Source: Desulfovibrio ferrophilus (GTDB lineage: Bacteria > Desulfobacterota > Desulfovibrionia > Desulfovibrionales > Desulfovibrionaceae). Taken from it: DNA of 64,000 nucleotides. A program made the translations under genes and the position numbers. The notes under the pieces were generated by a model. The model made no database searches and was not told the origin of the DNA. It saw nothing but the letters and a program-made list of their open reading frames with translations. The DNA lies in NCBI RefSeq assembly GCF_003966735.1, contig NZ_AP017378.1:2500905-2564904 (forward strand). The letters are read 5' to 3'. Shown one piece after another: positions 18,641 through 26,923 of the stretch (positions are counted from its first letter, which is position 1; every line of letters starts with the position of its first letter).

Positions 18641-21241
18641 ATGATCAATTTTTTTCGACGCATCTTCGGACGCAGCACGACAAACGCCGTGGATGAAGAG
18701 AGGTTGCGAGCCGAATTCCAATCTCGCTACCACCACTTCCGACAACTCCTGCGTCACGACCGTGAGGCGCACGAATGCATGATGGATATCGAGGAAGCAC
18801 TGCGCGGTGAAGCCCTCTTCGATATGCCTTTCGTCCGCCAGCTCGCCACCCGTGCTACGGAATCCACCTCACGAATTGTCGCAGACCTGATGTCCCTTGC
18901 CCCAGGCCGCTACGACAACCTTCAGACCAGATTTCAGACCATCCAGGCCAATATCTCTCCACATATCGAACCCCGACAGCCCCCGAAAACAGGCCCTCTG
19001 ACGGTAAACCTCGCCGAAATCAGTAGAGAACTGGCAGATTTCGTGGGCCCAAAGATGGCTTACCTCGGAGAAGCCGGGGCCATGCCTGGCATCGACATCC
19101 CGCAAGGCTTTGTCATCAGCGCCGAATCCTATCGCAGGTTCATGTCCCACCGTGGCTTGAAGCAGGAAATTCGACAGCGAATACGTACAGCCAACCTGAA
19201 TGGAGCCAAGGAAAACGAGGAAGTCCTGTTCCAGTTGGCCTCCTCCCTTCAACAACTGATCATCGAGTCCCCCCTGCCCGATGATGTTGCCGCAGCCATC
19301 ATGGACGGCATGGACAGCCTGGATGATGGTCAACGGCTGCGTGTGGCCATGCGTTCCAGTGGCCTTGGCGAGGACTTGGCCGAAGCCGCCTTTGCCGGAC
19401 AATACAAAACAAAACTCAATGTCAGCCGTGACGAAGCACTGCTGGTCTATAAAGTGGTGGTGGCCTCCAAGTATGGCCGCCAGGCCATGAGCTACCGCTG
19501 GAGAAAGGGCATTCGTGACGAGGATGCCGCCATGTGCGTCGGAGTGATGCGCATGGTCGATGCCACGGCAGGAGGTGTTGCCTATTCCTCGGGCGCCATG
19601 GACCCTCTGGATTTAAACGTCTCGGTGCATTCGACCTGGGGTCTGCCCAAGACTGTTGTGGACGGTTCCGCCGATGCGGACCTGTTCCGCTTTGATCGGT
19701 GCAATCCTCCGACCATGCTGGACAGAACCATCGCCCACAAGGACACGTTGTTCGCCTGCCGCCCGGATGAAGGCACCTGTAGCCAGGAGGTGGAATCCTC
19801 ACGTTGCGACAAGCCATCACTGACCAACAGCAAAGCCAAAGCAATCGCCGCACTGGCCCTGAGACTGGATGAGCATTTCGGTTCCCCGCAGGACATCGAA
19901 TGGGCTCTGGATGCAAAGGGCAACATCATTCTGCTCCAGACACGCACTCTTTTGCGACCACTCGCCCCGATTCAGGATCTGTGGCAGGCGGCGGAACAGG
20001 ACGACGCAGCACCTCTGGGCCACGTGCTGTTGTCCGGAGGCAACACGGCCTCCCCCGGCTCAACCTGCGGCAAGGTCTTCCGTGCCCGTTCCCAGGCCGA
20101 TCTGCTGCTGTTCCCGGAAGGTGATATCCTGTTGATCCGGCAGGCTCTGCCCTCATGGGCACCTCTGATGCACCGGGCACGTGGAGTGATCTCGGAGATG
20201 GGCAGCGCGGCAGGACACCTCGCCAATGTTGCTCGGGAATTTGATGTCCCCGCCCTGTTCGGGCTCAAAGGGGCATACGGTTCACTGGAACCGGGAGCAA
20301 CAATCACCCTCGATGCCAACACCCGCAAGGTCTATCAGGGGCGGATTGAAGGCCTACATGGATGTGGCCCCCGCAGCGCAGAGACCATCCGAAACAGCCC
20401 TGTACACGCCTCGCTCAGGGGCGCAGCGAGGCATATTCTGCCCCTGCACCTGCTGGACCCGGACTCACCTGAATTTCGGCCCAGAAACTGTGAGAGCCTG
20501 CACGATCTCGTACGCTTCTGCCACGAGAAATCCGTGCGCGAGATGTTCTCATTCGGGCAGGACAGGCAGTCACCCCGCACATCGGCCAAGCAACTGTACC
20601 ACGACGGAGCCAAGCAATTCTGGGTGCTCAACCTGGACGATGGCTATTTGAAAGACGAGGACGAACGGTTCATCCGGCTGGAGAACATCGCCTCTATCCC
20701 CATGTTGGCCCTGTGGGAGGGAATAAATGCCGTCCCTTGGGAAGGGCCACCGCCCGTCAACGCCAGGGGATTACTATCCGTGATGTTCGAGGCCACGGCC
20801 AATCCGGCTCTGGAGCCTGCTCTGGCGTCCCACTACGCCCAGCGGAACTATTTCATGGTCACCAGAAATTTCGTCAGCCTCCAATCCCGGTTCGGCTTCC
20901 ATTTTTGCGGAGTGGAAGCCCTGGTGGGCGAGCAGGAATCCGACAACTATGCCGAATTCCAATTCCAGGGTGGCGCGGCGGGGCGGAGGCGCAGAATCCT
21001 GCGCACGAAACTGATTGCGGATCTGCTTCAGGAAAGGGACTTCCGGGTCAAGCTGCGTGGGGACGCCCTGTCTGCCAGGATGGAAGGCTTCGACCGCGCA
21101 TCCATGGTACGACGCCTTCGGGCCTTGGGCTACCTGATCATCCACACCCGTCAGCTGGACATGATCATGGCCGACCCGGCCGAGGCGCAGCGACGACGAA
21201 AGATGCTCTCGGGACAGCTGGACAAATTTTTTCTTGACTGA
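18641..21241 (+). CDS. PEP-synthase-like protein (PEP/pyruvate-binding plus phosphohistidine domain)
   Basis: About 866 residues. The region after a helical N-terminus (about 130-420) resembles the ATP-binding domain of PEP synthase/PPDK (VAMRSSGLGEDLAEAAFAGQY, then DIEWALDAKGNIILLQTRTL). A swivelling phosphohistidine domain follows near 480-550 with GSAAGHLANVAREFDVPALFG, which retains the catalytic His. The C-terminal 300 residues do not show the PEP-binding TIM barrel motifs of true PEP synthase. It may therefore phosphorylate something else or act as a regulator. It closes the sigma-54-linked run after the TauE/SafE and membrane-protein genes. I chose ATG 18641 (MINFFRR) because AGG lies upstream and the earlier ATG is inside a hairpin. 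Confidence 0.78.
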   Translation: MINFFRRIFGRSTTNAVDEERLRAEFQSRYHHFRQLLRHDREAHECMMDIEEALRGEALFDMPFVRQLATRATESTSRIVADLMSLAPGRYDNLQTRFQTIQANISPHIEPRQPPKTGPLTVNLAEISRELADFVGPKMAYLGEAGAMPGIDIPQGFVISAESYRRFMSHRGLKQEIRQRIRTANLNGAKENEEVLFQLASSLQQLIIESPLPDDVAAAIMDGMDSLDDGQRLRVAMRSSGLGEDLAEAAFAGQYKTKLNVSRDEALLVYKVVVASKYGRQAMSYRWRKGIRDEDAAMCVGVMRMVDATAGGVAYSSGAMDPLDLNVSVHSTWGLPKTVVDGSADADLFRFDRCNPPTMLDRTIAHKDTLFACRPDEGTCSQEVESSRCDKPSLTNSKAKAIAALALRLDEHFGSPQDIEWALDAKGNIILLQTRTLLRPLAPIQDLWQAAEQDDAAPLGHVLLSGGNTASPGSTCGKVFRARSQADLLLFPEGDILLIRQALPSWAPLMHRARGVISEMGSAAGHLANVAREFDVPALFGLKGAYGSLEPGATITLDANTRKVYQGRIEGLHGCGPRSAETIRNSPVHASLRGAARHILPLHLLDPDSPEFRPRNCESLHDLVRFCHEKSVREMFSFGQDRQSPRTSAKQLYHDGAKQFWVLNLDDGYLKDEDERFIRLENIASIPMLALWEGINAVPWEGPPPVNARGLLSVMFEATANPALEPALASHYAQRNYFMVTRNFVSLQSRFGFHFCGVEALVGEQESDNYAEFQFQGGAAGRRRRILRTKLIADLLQERDFRVKLRGDALSARMEGFDRASMVRRLRALGYLIIHTRQLDMIMADPAEAQRRRKMLSGQLDKFFLD

Positions 21242-21410
21242 AAAAGGCCGCAACACCTGAGACCAGCCCAACGTCATCAAATCACGCCCTCTCCATTCAA
21301 AACAGGCGAATCCTGCGTCCCTACCAGGAAAGCTCCACCTGTAAACTCATGATTTAATGGACAACTCATACCGGCATTGATTTTGAAGGTACATTTCAAA
21401 GAGGTGCAAG

Positions 21411-21746
21411 ATGTGTATCGCTGTTGCTGCTGATGGGCCGAAAATGGAGAGCCATGTGGAACCAGTCCTGGGGCGTGCCGATTGGTTCGTCATCGTGGAG
21501 GACGGAAAAACTCTCATTGAAGCCATCCAAAATCCTCATCGAGATGATAAGGAAGGCTGCGGCGTGAAGGTTGCCCGTATGCTGGAGTCCATGGGCGTAA
21601 AGGCTGTACTCTCAGGCAATTGTGGCCCCAAAGCGGCTCTTGCCTGCCGTAGTTCAGGAACAAGCATCTCTTTTTCGCGTAAAGACACGGTGAGTGAAGC
21701 CGTTGTCCGATACATGGAACTGGAGGAGACCAGCCGGTTGAAATAG
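21411..21746 (+). CDS. NifX/NifB-type dinitrogenase iron-molybdenum cofactor family protein
   Basis: A 111-residue single-domain protein of the NifX/NafY/NifB-C-terminal family: MCIAVAADGP start, GRADWFVIVEDG, and the central GVKVARMLESMGVKAVLSGNCGPKA. Members bind iron-sulfur or FeMo-cofactor precursors; several act outside nitrogen fixation. There is no nif gene in the window, so a general metal-cluster role is as likely. AGAGG lies 7 bases before the ATG. Monocistronic. Confidence 0.85.
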   Translation: MCIAVAADGPKMESHVEPVLGRADWFVIVEDGKTLIEAIQNPHRDDKEGCGVKVARMLESMGVKAVLSGNCGPKAALACRSSGTSISFSRKDTVSEAVVRYMELEETSRLK

Positions 21747-21857
21747 CCTCGCACCATGAACCACATGCTCATCTGCGCCCCCCGCAAAAGAAGGAGGAGC
21801 AAGGTGTTCCCTCATGCCAAGACCTCAATCAGACACGACTCCATCGACAACGTTGAA

Positions 21858-21893
21858 TAAAAAAAGGGCCTACGATTCTCATCGTAAGCCCTT
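21858..21893 (-). terminator. Intrinsic terminator of the tRNA-fMet operon
   Basis: On the minus strand, AAGGGCTTACGAT pairs with ATCGTAGGCCCTT and is followed by a run of T. It lies just downstream of the last tRNA. Confidence 0.8.
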
Positions 21894-21903
21894 GAACTTC
21901 ATT

Positions 21904-21980
21904 TGGTAGCGGGGACAGGATTTGAACCTGCGGCCTTCGGGTTATGAGCCCGACGAGCTACCGTACTGCTCCACCCCGCA
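21904..21980 (-). tRNA. tRNA-fMet (CAT), copy 2 of the operon
   Basis: A 77-nt cloverleaf with encoded CCA. The anticodon loop is CTCATAA on three consecutive G-C pairs (GGG/CCC), and position 1-72 is a U-U mismatch. Both marks identify an initiator tRNA. The sequence is identical to the copy at 22037. Confidence 0.95.
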
Positions 21981-21997
21981 ACACTATTCTGTTAAGA

Positions 21998-22028
21998 AAG
22001 GGCCTACAGTTTATTCACTGCAAGCCCT
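21998..22028 (-). other. Spacer hairpin between the two initiator tRNAs
   Basis: On the minus strand, AGGGCTTGCAGT pairs with ACTGTAGGCCCT, echoing the operon terminator but with only a weak T tract. It is probably a processing signal or partial terminator left by the tRNA duplication. Confidence 0.5.
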
Positions 22029-22036
22029 GAAAATTT

Positions 22037-22113
22037 TGGTAGCGGGGACAGGATTTGAACCTGCGGCCTTCGGGTTATGAGCCCGACGAGCTACCGTACT
22101 GCTCCACCCCGCA
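22037..22113 (-). tRNA. tRNA-fMet (CAT), copy 1 of the operon
   Basis: A 77-nt cloverleaf identical to the copy at 21904, with encoded CCA, anticodon CAT, three G-C pairs in the anticodon stem and unpaired U1-U72. It is nearest to the shared promoter. Confidence 0.95.
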
Positions 22114-22131
22114 ACGCTGTCGAGAAAGGGC

Positions 22132-22160
22132 TTATAAACATCCGGGCTCGCCATTGTCAA
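22132..22160 (-). promoter_or_regulatory. Sigma-70 promoter of the tRNA-fMet operon
   Basis: On the minus strand, a perfect -35 TTGACA (22155-22160) is 17 bases from -10 TTATAA (22132-22137), placing the start of transcription a few bases before the first tRNA. Confidence 0.8.
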
Positions 22161-22205
22161 ACCCTATTTACAATTATTTTTGATTCCCGTATTCCTCTCC
22201 CGGTC

Positions 22206-22931
22206 ATGCCAAACATAAAGTCCATATCGCTGGTGATCCCCGTTTTCAACGAGGAAGCCAACCTACCGGTCCTGCATAAGGAAATCAGCACTGCCCTGAC
22301 GGGAATCAAGCCCAGTTGGGAAGTGATCTATATCAACGACGCCAGCACGGATAACTCCCTGGCCGTCATCCGCGACCTCGCCGCCAAGGACGAGCACGTG
22401 CGCTATCTGTCCTTCAGGGAAAACCGGGGCCAATCCGCAGGATTCGCCGCAGGATTCCAGCATGCCACGGGGGACGTCGTCGTCACCCTGGACGCCGACC
22501 TCCAAAACGACCCCGCCGACATCCCGTCCATGCTCGCCATGTACGATGCCGAGGGAGCTGACATGGTCATTGGCTGGCGCACCACCCGCAAGGATACCGC
22601 CGTCAAACGCCTGTCCTCGCGCATCGGCAACGCCGCCCGCAACTGGTGGACCCGCGAGACCGTGCACGACACTGGCTGTTCGCTGAAGGTCATGCGCACC
22701 GAGATGGCCCGCCGGATGCCCATGTTCAAGAACATGCACCGTTATCTGCCCACGTTGATGAAGATGCAGAAGGCCAAGGTGATGGAGACTCCGGTCAATC
22801 ACCGCCACCGCATGCACGGCGAAAGCAAATACGGCACTTGGGACCGCTTGAAGGCTGGCCTCTACGACCTGATTGGCGTGCGCTGGTTGCTGGACCGGGC
22901 CATCGATTACGACATCGAAGACCAGAAGTAA
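22206..22931 (+). CDS. Family 2 glycosyltransferase, DPM1/GtrB-like
   Basis: A 241-residue GT-A enzyme: SLVIPVFNEEANLPVL start, nucleotide-binding INDASTDNS, then TLDADLQNDPADI with the metal-binding DAD. These are marks of polyprenyl-phosphate hexose synthases. There is no C-terminal membrane pair, so it is a soluble or peripheral form. The frame stays open back through the tRNA, but translation must start later; ATG 22206 has only a weak ribosome site. A VTT-domain membrane protein follows 71 bases on and may be cotranscribed. Likely product is a lipid-linked sugar for envelope glycans. Confidence 0.85.
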   Translation: MPNIKSISLVIPVFNEEANLPVLHKEISTALTGIKPSWEVIYINDASTDNSLAVIRDLAAKDEHVRYLSFRENRGQSAGFAAGFQHATGDVVVTLDADLQNDPADIPSMLAMYDAEGADMVIGWRTTRKDTAVKRLSSRIGNAARNWWTRETVHDTGCSLKVMRTEMARRMPMFKNMHRYLPTLMKMQKAKVMETPVNHRHRMHGESKYGTWDRLKAGLYDLIGVRWLLDRAIDYDIEDQK

Positions 22932-23002
22932 TCCCGGCCTTCCCTCTTCGCTCACCCTGAGCTACCCTGCGCCCACAGCAAACACCAACGGACAGACGCC
23001 GC

Positions 23003-23674
23003 ATGGATCGCAAACAGGCCCGTACCTATCTGAAAGGATCAATCATGCTCGCCACACTGGTGGGCGTGGGTCTTGCCTTGCGCATGGCGGGTCTGGATGA
23101 AGCCCTGAACGAACGCTGGATCGACGCCCATATCCGCGGGCAGGGGCTGGCAGGCTGGGCACTGTTCATCGGCATGGCGGGCCTGTTCACGGGCATTGGC
23201 CTGCCCCGGCAGATCATCAGCTTCCTTGCGGGATATGCATACGGATTCATAGGTGGAACCCTTGCGGGGACCATCGGCACGGCTCTGGGCTGCGCCCTGG
23301 CCTTCTGCTTTGCCCGGTTCTTGGGCCGGCGCACCGTAACCGAGCGCTTCGGCGGCAAGATCGGAAAGGTCGACAAATTCCTGCGGAACAATCCGTTTTC
23401 CATGACCCTGATCATCCGTTTCATGCCCGTGGGCAGCAACATCCTGACCAATCTCGTGGCAGGAGTCAGCTCTGTTGGAGCCTTGCCATTCCTGGCCGGA
23501 TCGACCATCGGCTTCATCCCCCAGACCCTGATCTTCGCCCTGTTGGGCAGTGGCTTCAAGGTCGATTTCGCCTGGCGAGTCACCCTGGCCGTCATCCTGT
23601 TCGGCATCTCCACCTGGTGGGGATTTGTGCTCTATCGCAAGAAGCGGGCGGGCAGCGTGATCAACGGGGACTAG
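23003..23674 (+). CDS. TVP38/TMEM64 (VTT domain) membrane protein
   Basis: A 223-residue inner-membrane protein of the DedA-related VTT superfamily. It has the GxGxPRQIISFLAGYAYG re-entrant loop motif, a second glycine-rich segment (GTIGTALGCALAF), the RFMPVGSNILTNLVAG signature and a basic C-terminus. Bacterial relatives move or flip undecaprenyl phosphate or phospholipids; that would fit the neighbouring polyprenyl-sugar transferase. Function here is inferred from family and position. Confidence 0.82.
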   Translation: MDRKQARTYLKGSIMLATLVGVGLALRMAGLDEALNERWIDAHIRGQGLAGWALFIGMAGLFTGIGLPRQIISFLAGYAYGFIGGTLAGTIGTALGCALAFCFARFLGRRTVTERFGGKIGKVDKFLRNNPFSMTLIIRFMPVGSNILTNLVAGVSSVGALPFLAGSTIGFIPQTLIFALLGSGFKVDFAWRVTLAVILFGISTWWGFVLYRKKRAGSVINGD

Positions 23675-23825
23675 TTCCCCGACTCTCATTTCAGCCCCAC
23701 CATTACGCATCAGGGGCCAAGCCACACGCCACCAGACCACTCTTATGCCCATGCAATTGCACTGGCCCCGAGTCACAAGATAAATTGCGCTGCACCCTAC
23801 TCGTCCGGGGTTCTCTTGCCCCGAC

Positions 23826-24425
23826 CTAGCCGCCGGGCAGCCCCAAGGGCCTCCCGCCACGGACCAGTTTGAGCACAATCCAGACCGCCAAGGCCGCACC
23901 AATCCCGAACAGCCAGCCCATGAGCACGTCCGTGGGATAATGCTTGCCCAGATACAGTCGCGACCAGCCCACCAGCAGAGGCATCGCCCAGACATAACGC
24001 CGGGTCCCAGGCCAGAGCAGCCAGATGAGTACGGCGGCAGCCATGGCATTGGCCGCATGGGCCGATGGATAGGAATTGCCGTGCACCTTGGTCTGTACAA
24101 AATCTGCGGGGCGCTGCTGCCACTGCCCATCCTCCACGAAATGGGTCTGAGCCAGGGCATTCAGGGGTCGGACCCGACCGGTGGCCTTCTTGACCAGATT
24201 CGTTCCGCCATCAGCCGCGCCTACGGCCAGGGCCAGAATGAGCAGGCCCGCCAACTGAGCCTTGCCGTAACGCCGCGCACCCAGCGCCAATCCACCCAGC
24301 ACAATCAACCACAGGAACACGGCCGATGAAATGAGCGGCATCAGCCAATCGAACAGGCCATTTCTGAACACGCCATTGGCGAATTCGAATAGGGCCAGAT
24401 CCCAACTGGGTGTCATAAAATTCAT
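23826..24425 (-). CDS. PAP2-family membrane phosphatase
   Basis: A 199-residue membrane phosphatase with all three PAP2 motifs: KKATGRVRP, SYPSAHAANA (Ala for the usual Gly) and SRLYLGKHYPTDVL. The two His and the Arg/Lys of the active site are present. Substrates in the family are undecaprenyl pyrophosphate, phosphatidic acid or lipid A phosphates. I start at ATG 24425 because AAGGA lies 7 bases upstream; the frame continues 5' for 33 codons without a ribosome site. It converges on the VTT-domain gene. Confidence 0.87.
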   Translation of the reverse strand: MNFMTPSWDLALFEFANGVFRNGLFDWLMPLISSAVFLWLIVLGGLALGARRYGKAQLAGLLILALAVGAADGGTNLVKKATGRVRPLNALAQTHFVEDGQWQQRPADFVQTKVHGNSYPSAHAANAMAAAVLIWLLWPGTRRYVWAMPLLVGWSRLYLGKHYPTDVLMGWLFGIGAALAVWIVLKLVRGGRPLGLPGG

Positions 24426-24767
24426 ATTCTTCCTTGGTCCAAGCGGATGAAAAACGCACGGTTGCTTCGGTGTTTCGGATCGATGCAATTCTCGCGTACT
24501 GATCGTGTACGCGTCGGCCCGCATTGATCCTCACGCCTCGAACTCGCCCATTTTTGAGCCGCTTGCAAGCCGGGATGTTGCACTCCAAGCAGCCCTTTCA
24601 GATTCTGAAGGCGCTCAATAATCCAATTCCAACTCATTCTTCAAAGGTGGCTCAAAAGGGAGCGGATGTCAGGAGCAAGAAAGAATCGAGATCGACGCGT
24701 ATCTGAACATACGCAAGAGTTCGATTATTTCACAGTGACACCGCAGACGGCCCCTTTTCAGCCGCCT
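24426..24767. other. Intergenic region holding a structured 3' end
   Basis: This 342-base gap separates two minus-strand genes. The right part (24644-24768) is copy A of the conserved 3' element described separately. The left part presumably contains the PAP2 promoter; I see no further gene. Confidence 0.5.
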
Positions 24768-24768
24768 T
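24644..24768 (-). terminator. Conserved structured 3' element, copy A (after LUD-domain gene)
   Basis: Read on the minus strand from the stop codon, a closing stem AAGGCGGCT/AGCCACCTT encloses a second pairing TGTCA/TGACA and a terminator hairpin (24684-24726). Its inner stem GCGTAT/ATACGC is flanked by the shared internal loop motif. A T-rich tract and TTGCTCCTGACATCCGC follow, matching the other copies. Confidence 0.65.
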
Positions 24769-25433
24769 TAAAAGCCGAGTTCCTGGTCGATTAGGATCAC
24801 CTTGATGCGATTCTTAGGCCACGACTTCTCGGTAATCGCCCAAGTATTGCAAATACGCTCCGGGCTGGTGCAATTCTCACAGCGCAGGGTCTTGACGCAC
24901 GGAGTCTTGCGGTCCAGGCGCATGCTATTCACAGGAGCGGCGTGGTCCTTGATCCGAGCAAAGGCTGCGTCCAGATTCGGAACGATCTTGTTGCGGCCTA
25001 CCACCACAATGACAAACCTCGGACCAAAGGCCAGAGCAGCCACACGATTGCCCGTGCCATCCAGATTCACCAGTCGACCGTCCTCGGTAATGGCATTGGT
25101 GCCGGTCAGGAACACATCGGAAAGCAATGCCTTGCGCCGTATATTGAGCACCTCGAAACGCGGCACTGAGGTGTCATAGGTATCCAGCACCTCCAGCTCG
25201 GGCACAGCCTTGACCCCTTCGTAAATGCCCGAGTGCACCAAGGTCATGGAGCCGCCAAAGGAGGCTGACTTGACGTGCTCGTCCTGCATCATCCTGGGCA
25301 GCAACTCGTCAACCACCAGCGTTCGCGCAGCTCCAGCACCAGACACGATATATGGCTCGAAATTATTACGGGCCAGGGCCTTTTTCAATTGATTCAGCCT
25401 TCCTTCGTGGAACGCATCAAGGGGCTTATCCAT
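24768..25433 (-). CDS. LUD-domain (LutC/DUF162-type) protein
   Basis: A 221-residue cytosolic protein of the lactate-utilisation LUD family: start MDKPLDAFHEGRL, then the fold motifs ASFGGSMTLVHSGIY, FLTGTNAITEDGRLVNLDGTGNR and FVIVVVGRNKIVPNLDAA. Four cysteines near the C-terminus (CVKTLRCENC, ICNTW) could hold a metal or cluster. LutC acts with LutA/LutB in lactate oxidation, but no lutAB is next door, so the specific role is open. GGGAG precedes the chosen ATG at 25433; the upstream open frame lacks one. Its 3' end carries conserved element A. Confidence 0.82.
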   Translation of the reverse strand: MDKPLDAFHEGRLNQLKKALARNNFEPYIVSGAGAARTLVVDELLPRMMQDEHVKSASFGGSMTLVHSGIYEGVKAVPELEVLDTYDTSVPRFEVLNIRRKALLSDVFLTGTNAITEDGRLVNLDGTGNRVAALAFGPRFVIVVVGRNKIVPNLDAAFARIKDHAAPVNSMRLDRKTPCVKTLRCENCTSPERICNTWAITEKSWPKNRIKVILIDQELGF

Positions 25434-25565
25434 CTGTCGATCTCCCTTTGGTTTCTTCAGCCACAAGTGCCAAGCCGCAGGCCTGGGGTCAAGGTCGTCC
25501 ATGCACGCCTCGCTTGCCACCTTCTGCAAAAAATTCATTCAATTCCAGAAAAAGCCTGCCACCCC

Positions 25566-25592
25566 TTAAGTTTTCCTGGTTATGGACGATAG
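25566..25592 (+). promoter_or_regulatory. Sigma-28 (FliA) promoter of flagellin
   Basis: TTAAGTTT-N11-GACGATAG against consensus TAAAGTTT-N11-GCCGATAA: 13 of 16 positions agree with exact spacing. Transcription would start about 60 bases before the flagellin ATG at 25663. Confidence 0.75.
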
Positions 25593-25662
25593 GAAAGTTG
25601 GTAACGGATTTTTGTTTCCACCGTCTGGCGTGCCACTCAATCCGATTCAACATGGGGCAAAC

Positions 25663-26556
25663 ATGTCATTGGTTATCAACAACAACCTCATGGCCATAAA
25701 CGCCGCCCGAAATATGGGATCGGCCTTTTCCATGCTGGCCTCATCGGTCAGCCGCCTGTCTTCGGGGCTGCGCGTCACCAGCGCTGCGGACGACGCAGCA
25801 GGCCTCGCCATTCGCGAATTGATGCGCTCCGAAATCGCCGCCATGCATCAGGGTGCCCGCAACGTCAACGACGCCATTTCCCTCATCCAGACCGCAGACG
25901 GCGCAGCCCAGGTCATCGATGAAAAATTGATTCGCATGAAAGAGCTGGCCGAACAGGCCGCCACCGGAACCTACAACTCAGACCAACGCCTGATCATCGA
26001 TTCCGAGTATCAGGCCATGGCCTCTGAAATCACCAGAATCGCCAACGCCACGGACTTCAACGGCATCCACCTGCTCAATGGCAACCTTTCGGGCGAAAAT
26101 TCCGCCCACGTTGGCTCGGCTCTCGTCCCAACCGGACCGCTCAAAGTGCACTTCGGCTCGGGTAACGATTGCTCCGAAGACTACTATTACATCTCTATAA
26201 ACAACGCCACGGCCTCGGCTCTGGGCGTGGGCAACCAATCCGCTGCGGGTGCCGGGTTCTCCATCTCCACCCAGTCCGCTGCCCAGTTCGCCCTGGATGC
26301 CATCAAGAACGCCATCGTCTCCAAGGACAAGATCCGAGCCAACCTCGGCGCACTGGAAAACAGGCTCTATGCCGTAACCAACCTGGAGATCATGGCGGAA
26401 AACCTCCAGGCCTCGGAATCACGCATTTCGGATGTGGATGTGGCCCTGGAGATGACACAATTCGTGCGTGCCCAGATCATGTCCCAGGCCGCTGTCGCCA
26501 TGCTGGCCCAGGCCAATTCCCTGCCTCGCATGGCCATGCAACTCATTGGCGGCTAA
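25663..26556 (+). CDS. fliC: Flagellin
   Basis: A 297-residue flagellar filament protein. The N-terminal D0/D1 signature (SLVINNNLMAINAARN, then SRLSSGLRVTSAADDAAGLAI) and C-terminal signature (RANLGALENRL, ESRISDVDVALEM, LAQANSLPRMAMQLI) are intact, with a short central region, so a compact filament. The central part has a Cys (GSGNDCSED), uncommon in flagellins. The upstream in-frame ATG at 25582 lies inside the sigma-28 promoter and cannot be used; 25663 is right. No other flagellar structural gene is adjacent. Confidence 0.95.
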   Translation: MSLVINNNLMAINAARNMGSAFSMLASSVSRLSSGLRVTSAADDAAGLAIRELMRSEIAAMHQGARNVNDAISLIQTADGAAQVIDEKLIRMKELAEQAATGTYNSDQRLIIDSEYQAMASEITRIANATDFNGIHLLNGNLSGENSAHVGSALVPTGPLKVHFGSGNDCSEDYYYISINNATASALGVGNQSAAGAGFSISTQSAAQFALDAIKNAIVSKDKIRANLGALENRLYAVTNLEIMAENLQASESRISDVDVALEMTQFVRAQIMSQAAVAMLAQANSLPRMAMQLIGG

Positions 26557-26788
26557 TCTCCGGTTTGAAAAATCAGAACACAGGATAGGCTTGACAAGCA
26601 AGCCGCGCTGGTGCACATAGACCAGCCGCGAAGAGACTGATCGTGGAACGTGGGATACCGCGTCCTTTCAGCCTTTTCGCACCACGAAACGATGAAAACC
26701 CGCTGGCCGCGCGCACCCTCCGGGGTTGACTTCGCGCCGGGCAACGGTTAATTACTGCCGTTTACTTTGCCACTCAAGGAGAGTTCAA

Positions 26789-26923
26789 ATGAAAAGAACA
26801 TATCAGCCCAGCAAAATCAGAAGAAAAAGGACCTGCGGATTCCGTGTCCGTTCCAGCACCAAAAACGGCCGCGCCATCCTGCGTCGCAGGCGCGCAAAGG
26901 GACGCAAGAGATTATCAGCTTAA
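26789..26923 (+). CDS. rpmH: 50S ribosomal protein L34
   Basis: A 44-residue basic protein, [19 protein letters not shown]...[13 protein letters not shown], diagnostic for L34. AAGGAG is 8 bases before the ATG. It heads the classic rpmH-rnpA-yidD-yidC-jag order. TTGAC-type -35 boxes at 26590 and 26726 are promoter candidates, but neither has a good -10. One internal Cys replaces the common Thr/His position. Confidence 0.97.
   Translation: MKRTYQPSKIRRKRTCGFRVRSSTKNGRAILRRRRAKGRKRLSA

Noticed and set aside
22077-22205. N-terminal extension of the GT2 gene
   Set aside because: It would translate through the tRNA-fMet gene and its promoter. The conserved fold begins at 22206.
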